DNA from: JBBIJO01 sp037445895
GTDB taxonomy: Bacteria; Bacteroidota; Ignavibacteria; Kapaibacteriales; UBA2268
Assembly: GCA_037445895.1 (NCBI GenBank)
Contig: JBBIJO010000037.1
Location: 1-9,266, forward strand
Direction: 5' to 3'
Length of the DNA: 9,266 bases
The notes under the pieces are model-generated. The model was not told the DNA's origin. It did not search any database and saw only the letters and a list, made by a program, of their open reading frames with translations. The translations under genes were made by a program, and so were the position numbers. This document shows positions 7,301 to 9,266 of this stretch, one piece after another (the stretch's first letter is position 1; every line of letters begins with the position of its first letter).

Positions 7301-7648
7301 TGCAAAAGCCACAAGTGTTTCGTATGTAGCAATTTCATTGCGCTGTCGAAATTTCTGCAAAAGACGCGATTGTTGCACACTCGTTAAAGTTAATACTTTT
7401 CTCTCGTCAACAAAAAATAATAAGTCGAGATTCCATTTGCTTAAGCTTTCGGAATCGGGACAAACAACTACAATCCTTCGATAATCGAAGTAACTTCTGA
7501 TTAACGAAACAAAAAGCGAGCGCGAAGAACCATTCAAAAATCGAATCGAAAGCTTTGAATTTTTCGACAATTTTTCGAGTATTTTACGTTTTAGCCCTAA
7601 TTCTTCGAATCTTGTAGCTATTCGATTTATTTCTGCTTCTTTGCCCAC
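4352..7648 (-). CDS. mfd: Transcription-repair coupling factor Mfd
   Basis: Mfd binds RNA polymerase stalled at DNA lesions, pushes it off with an ATP-driven translocase, and recruits UvrA for nucleotide excision repair. The 1098-residue protein shows the full order of domains: a UvrB-like N-terminal part (about 1-340, with FVEEQGDLAVRGAIIDIFP at 171-189), the RNA polymerase interaction domain (about 405-480, SIGDFVVHIDKGIAKFDGLQ), the RecG-like translocase with Walker A GDVGFGKT (564-571), DEEH box (665-668), TATPIPRTL (691-699), SGLDIPRANT (809-818) and QLRGRVGR (834-841), and the TRG/C-terminal autoinhibitory region (about 870-1098). No key motif is missing. The start is a GTG at 7648, in the same frame as the upstream 68-aa ORF and only three codons past its TAG stop (TAG CGA CGA GTG). 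No Shine-Dalgarno is visible and the next Met is about 160 residues in, so translation probably depends on coupling. A 40-base overlap with tsaB is possible. Confidence 0.97.
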   Translation of the reverse strand: MGKEAEINRIATRFEELGLKRKILEKLSKNSKLSIRFLNGSSRSLFVSLIRSYFDYRRIVVVCPDSESLSKWNLDLLFFVDERKVLTLTSVQQSRLLQKFRQRNEIATYETLVAFANNNDSILVVTPEVFEISLPSSQTFEERKVLKVNGVVQYGDFIEEMLLKGFQRKDFVEEQGDLAVRGAIIDIFPLGLENPLRIEFFGDEIESIREFDITSQRSIKNIQSIDIITNIFDYKGEGSHFSEYLQDDDIIVLDSFEMILNNYPDFFAGDKNSAIFLNSLQLADIEISTIPQPQHYSSIRNVAKEIIDFVSKNYSIYFVADGELLLERLREILHNAIEIEFEQNGSKNYTNKTPEEIILSCVWIDKTLSEGFRIDEIPMVVYTEHQIFGRERVRAIPRTYKGKGITFKELRELSIGDFVVHIDKGIAKFDGLQRVKFNESFQDCVRLVFADGDILYLNLNYLHKLQKYRAEEGVTPKLSKLGTSEWEKKKQRTKERLKTIARELIRLYAERKSTKGYSFPADSIWQREFEASFVYEDTIDQAETTDAIKKDMESNVPMDRLICGDVGFGKTEVAIRAAFKCVQAGKQVAVLVPTTVLANQHEFTFYDRLHKYPVNIESISRFKSAKRIKQILEDLKNGKIDIIIGTHRLLSKDVQFKDLGLLIIDEEHRFGVAAKEKLRQLKVNVDTLTMTATPIPRTLNFSLLGVRDLSLMETPPKNRLPIYTEVIYWDEHLIKQAIERELDRNGQVFFVVDQISRIERTLMRLLKLLPKARIGVAHGQMNPHQLEKVMSDFIAGKNEILLTTKIIESGLDIPRANTIFVYNSQNFGVAELYQLRGRVGRTNIQAYCYLIIPPLETLTNRALQRLQALEEHTDLGSGMKLALRDLEIRGAGDIFGKEQSGFINEIGFEMFHKILDEAVAELKSEEFSEFFAESRDKKQTTFLRNEELQIEVDFDAFIPMEYITHEMERFRYYKELYNVRSSDELNLLQQELRDKFGKIPIEVENLFKIVNLRIKALNTGIEKIKVKSKSLFLEFPDKSNQQFYDEIFPILMEFAISIQGAKLIERRERLEIRIPIDSFNNVVEIVWRLKKTIEQAIS

Positions 7649-7654
7649 TCGTCG

Positions 7655-7861
7655 CTAAATATTGCTTTCGATAATAACTGTAGTATTCGGTTTGGTTTTT
7701 AAATGCAATGGATTATAATTGTAGTAGCGGAGAATACGTAACTTTTCTTCGCGAGACAATTTCCTGCTTGCAAAAATGACATACTTTACGTTCTTTCTTG
7801 TATCCCGAAGGATATTTTCAATTTTTCCTTTCCGAATCGATTGCTCCAAATCTTTGTTCAT
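7655..7861 (-). CDS. Small basic protein of unknown function, 68 aa, between hflX and mfd
   Basis: I do not recognise a family. The frame starts at an ATG three bases after the hflX stop and ends six bases before the mfd GTG, so it fits exactly into the gap between two conserved genes, which is the main argument that it is real. Composition is strongly basic (about 16 Lys/Arg to 7 Asp/Glu). The order is a charged helix-like start (1-24), a strand-like VKYVIFAS (25-32), a charged helix-like SREEKLRILRYY (36-47), and a final strand-like TTVIIES (60-66). This strand-helix-strand order is loosely like the core of a BRCT domain, but the typical glycines are absent, so that is only a thought. It has no signal peptide or membrane segment, which suggests a cytoplasmic protein, perhaps nucleic-acid binding. 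Co-translation with HflX and Mfd is likely from spacing. Confidence 0.7.
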   Translation of the reverse strand: MNKDLEQSIRKGKIENILRDTRKNVKYVIFASRKLSREEKLRILRYYNYNPLHLKTKPNTTVIIESNI

Positions 7862-7864
7862 CTT

Positions 7865-9139
7865 TTAATTGGCTATAATGTATGAATTAAACAAACTTCT
7901 AAAATATACTTCGTTTTGTTGAGCAAGCTTCGTAGTAAATTCAACCCCATCGGCTCTTTCTGTTTTCCTAATGATATTCGAAAGTTGGTATAATCGAGGA
8001 ACAAGCTCCATTTTATTGTATGGAAGCAAAAGTTTAACGATTTCTGAATTTTGCTCCATTGTCTTTTGCATACTTTCCAAAATAGATGAAATATTGATTC
8101 CTCTTATGGCAGAAGCCAAAACCGCCGCAGGAAATTCTCTTTGCAAATGACGAATATATTCTTTGTCGTCTATCAAATCAATTTTATTCAAAACAAGGAT
8201 AGTTGGCTTACTATGCAAACCTAACGATTCGAGAGTATTTTCGACCTCGTTTATTTGGTCTCGGAAAAAGCGGTGACTGGAATCTGCAACGTGAATTAAG
8301 GCATCGGCTTGGCTGGCAACAGAAAGGGTGCTTCGAAAAGAGGCAATCAGGTGGGTAGGCAATTTTCGAATAAATCCGACAGTGTCCGATAGCAACACGA
8401 ACTTTCCGTTGGGCAGTTTCAACGAGCGAGTAGTAGTATCTAAAGTTGCAAATAGCTTATCCTCGGCTAACACATCTGCTCCAGTTAATTCGTTCATAAT
8501 AGTGGACTTACCTGCATTTGTATATCCAACAAGCGAAAATTTAAAAAAAGACTCTTGCAACTTCCTTTCGATTTGCTTTTGCTTCGAAATTTCTTTCAAC
8601 TTTGTCTGTAACTTCTGTATCCGATTTTTTATAATTCGTCTATCGGTTTCAATTTGAGTTTCCCCGGGACCTTTTGTCCCAATACCTCCAAATTGCTTGG
8701 AAAGGTGCGTCCACATTCTTGTCAAACGCGGTAAAAGATATTGAAGTTGTGCAAGTTCGACTTGTAGTTTGGCTTCGAGCGTCCTTGCGTGTTTTGCAAA
8801 AATATCAAGTATCAAGGTGGTTCTATCGATTACTTTTATCTGGAACTCCATTTCCAAATTTTTCGTTTGCACCGGGGTTAATTCGTCATCGAAAACAACA
8901 AGATTAATTTCCTTTTCCCCTATAATTTCTTTTATTTCTTGAACCTTTCCTTTTCCAATCCCTGTGGCTGGATTCAACGACGCCAATTCTTGGTAAATTG
9001 TATCGATAACTTCGCCGCCAGCAGTAGAAATTAAGGATGTAAGTTCATCGACGTGTTCTTCGACAGTTTCTTCCACTGCTCCTTTTCGTGCTATCGCAAC
9101 AAGCAAAACCTTTTCAACATTTGTTGCTATATTAACCAT
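7865..9139 (-). CDS. hflX: GTPase HflX (50S-associated ribosome-splitting factor)
   Basis: HflX is an Obg-HflX superfamily GTPase that binds the 50S subunit and splits stalled ribosomes, for example after heat or antibiotic stress. Counting from an upstream in-frame TTG at 9145, the protein is 426 residues; I prefer the ATG at 9139 (424 residues), since the TTG-CAA codons add nothing conserved. In the longer numbering: N-terminal HflX domain about 1-130 (ASLNPATGIGKGKVQEI at 55-71), linker helices, the conserved GGIGTKGPGETQIETDRR at 153-170, G1 GYTNAGKST (207-215), G3 DTVG (254-257), G4 NKID (320-323) and G5-like ASAIRG (344-349), then a short C-terminal domain to 426. All nucleotide-binding motifs are intact. 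Only weak purine-rich sequence precedes the start. It is the first gene of the minus-strand unit, and its promoter must lie in 9140-9266 or beyond the right edge. Confidence 0.96.
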   Translation of the reverse strand: MVNIATNVEKVLLVAIARKGAVEETVEEHVDELTSLISTAGGEVIDTIYQELASLNPATGIGKGKVQEIKEIIGEKEINLVVFDDELTPVQTKNLEMEFQIKVIDRTTLILDIFAKHARTLEAKLQVELAQLQYLLPRLTRMWTHLSKQFGGIGTKGPGETQIETDRRIIKNRIQKLQTKLKEISKQKQIERKLQESFFKFSLVGYTNAGKSTIMNELTGADVLAEDKLFATLDTTTRSLKLPNGKFVLLSDTVGFIRKLPTHLIASFRSTLSVASQADALIHVADSSHRFFRDQINEVENTLESLGLHSKPTILVLNKIDLIDDKEYIRHLQREFPAAVLASAIRGINISSILESMQKTMEQNSEIVKLLLPYNKMELVPRLYQLSNIIRKTERADGVEFTTKLAQQNEVYFRSLFNSYIIAN

Positions 9140-9145
9140 TTGCAA

Positions 9146-9173
9146 TTGTTTGATCCCACTTTATTTACCTTTG
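9146..9173 (+). promoter_or_regulatory. Candidate Bacteroidota-type promoter pointing right (TTG, 17 bases, TACCTTTG)
   Basis: TACCTTTG at 9166-9173 matches the -7 consensus TAnnTTTG exactly, and a TTG at 9146-9148 lies 17 bases before it, in the range of the -33 element. The direction is plus, away from hflX, and it would start RNA near 9180, ending at the strong hairpin with T-tract at the window edge. The consensus applies only if the host uses a Bacteroidota-type primary sigma factor, which I cannot confirm, and an 8-base match with two free positions can occur by chance. Confidence 0.25.
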
Positions 9174-9231
9174 GAAAAAACGAAACAAGCATAAATAAAT
9201 TTGATTCGCTTATTTCTTCTATTAGAAGCAG

Positions 9232-9266
9232 GAAGCCTCGCTCGATAGGAGCGAGGCTTCTGTTTT
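9232..9266 (+). terminator. Strong intrinsic terminator hairpin, plus-strand orientation
   Basis: The arms 9232-9243 (GAAGCCTCGCTC) and 9249-9260 (GAGCGAGGCTTC) are perfectly complementary over 12 bp with a 5-base loop (GATAG), followed by TGTTTT at the window end. The GC-rich stem and following T-tract fit a Rho-independent terminator for RNA made on the plus strand. Read on the minus strand, the hairpin is followed by CTGCTTCTAATAG, which is not T-rich, so it is a weaker terminator in that direction. No plus-strand gene precedes it in the preceding 5.7 kb, so either it ends a short plus-strand RNA, blocks antisense transcription, or acts in both directions next to a gene beyond the right edge. 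Confidence 0.72.

Noticed and set aside
8328..8907. Plus-strand frames opposite hflX (8328-8657 and 8674-8907)
   Set aside because: They are antisense to the GTPase motifs of hflX, whose sequence constraint explains the open frame.
9140..9145. TTG at 9145 as the hflX start
   Set aside because: It adds only two codons ahead of an ATG in the same frame, with no better ribosome binding site; the ATG at 9139 is the simpler choice.
1..9266. CRISPR array, insertion sequence, prophage, defence or toxin-antitoxin system, tRNA or rRNA gene
   Set aside because: No spaced direct repeats, transposase or integrase motifs, terminal inverted repeats, cloverleaf sequences or rRNA-like stretches were seen on reading through the window; the 68-aa ORF has no partner gene of toxin or antitoxin type.

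Overview
The window is low-GC bacterial DNA, roughly mid-30s percent GC by eye, and almost all of it is conserved housekeeping genes. The gene content, the DUF2723-type membrane protein, the poor Shine-Dalgarno sequences at most starts and one candidate TAnnTTTG promoter suggest the FCB group (Bacteroidota or an Ignavibacteria/Kapabacteria/Chlorobi-like lineage). That placement is inference from family resemblance; no rRNA or marker phylogeny is present.

Layout. (1) Bases 1-537, minus strand: the first 179 codons of a Cys/His-rich, N-terminally membrane-anchored or secreted small protein that runs off the left edge. (2) Bases 538-852: an AT-rich divergent intergenic region. (3) Bases 853-3492, plus strand: a tightly overlapping run queF - queD - DUF2723 membrane protein. 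QueD and QueF are two steps of preQ1/queuosine synthesis; the partner steps QueE and QueC are not here. The third gene is a GT-C-like integral membrane protein whose link to queuosine is unclear. (4) Bases 3493-3686: a convergent gap with a 14-bp perfect palindrome but no convincing terminator. (5) Bases 3687-9139, minus strand: a four-gene unit read hflX - 68-aa unknown ORF - mfd - tsaB, with gaps or overlaps of only a few to 40 bases. (6) Bases 9140-9266: upstream region of hflX, ending in a very strong hairpin with a T-tract oriented to the plus strand.

How the genes fit together. The minus-strand unit combines HflX (ribosome-splitting GTPase), Mfd (removal of stalled RNA polymerase and recruitment of repair) and TsaB (t6A37 tRNA modification). 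The plus-strand unit supplies another tRNA anticodon-loop modification pathway (queuosine at position 34). The shared theme is maintenance of transcription and translation, but that is ordinary genome housekeeping.

I found no defence system, mobile element, CRISPR array or integrated prophage, and no clear novel multi-gene system. The most interesting leads are small: a possible short plus-strand RNA opposite the hflX promoter region; the unusual arrangement in which hflX, the unknown 68-aa ORF and mfd share one reading frame and are separated by one stop codon each; the unknown ORF itself; the Cys/His-rich protein cut by the left edge; a strong excess of the hexamer TTCGAA; and an Asp-to-Glu change at the catalytic dyad of QueD.
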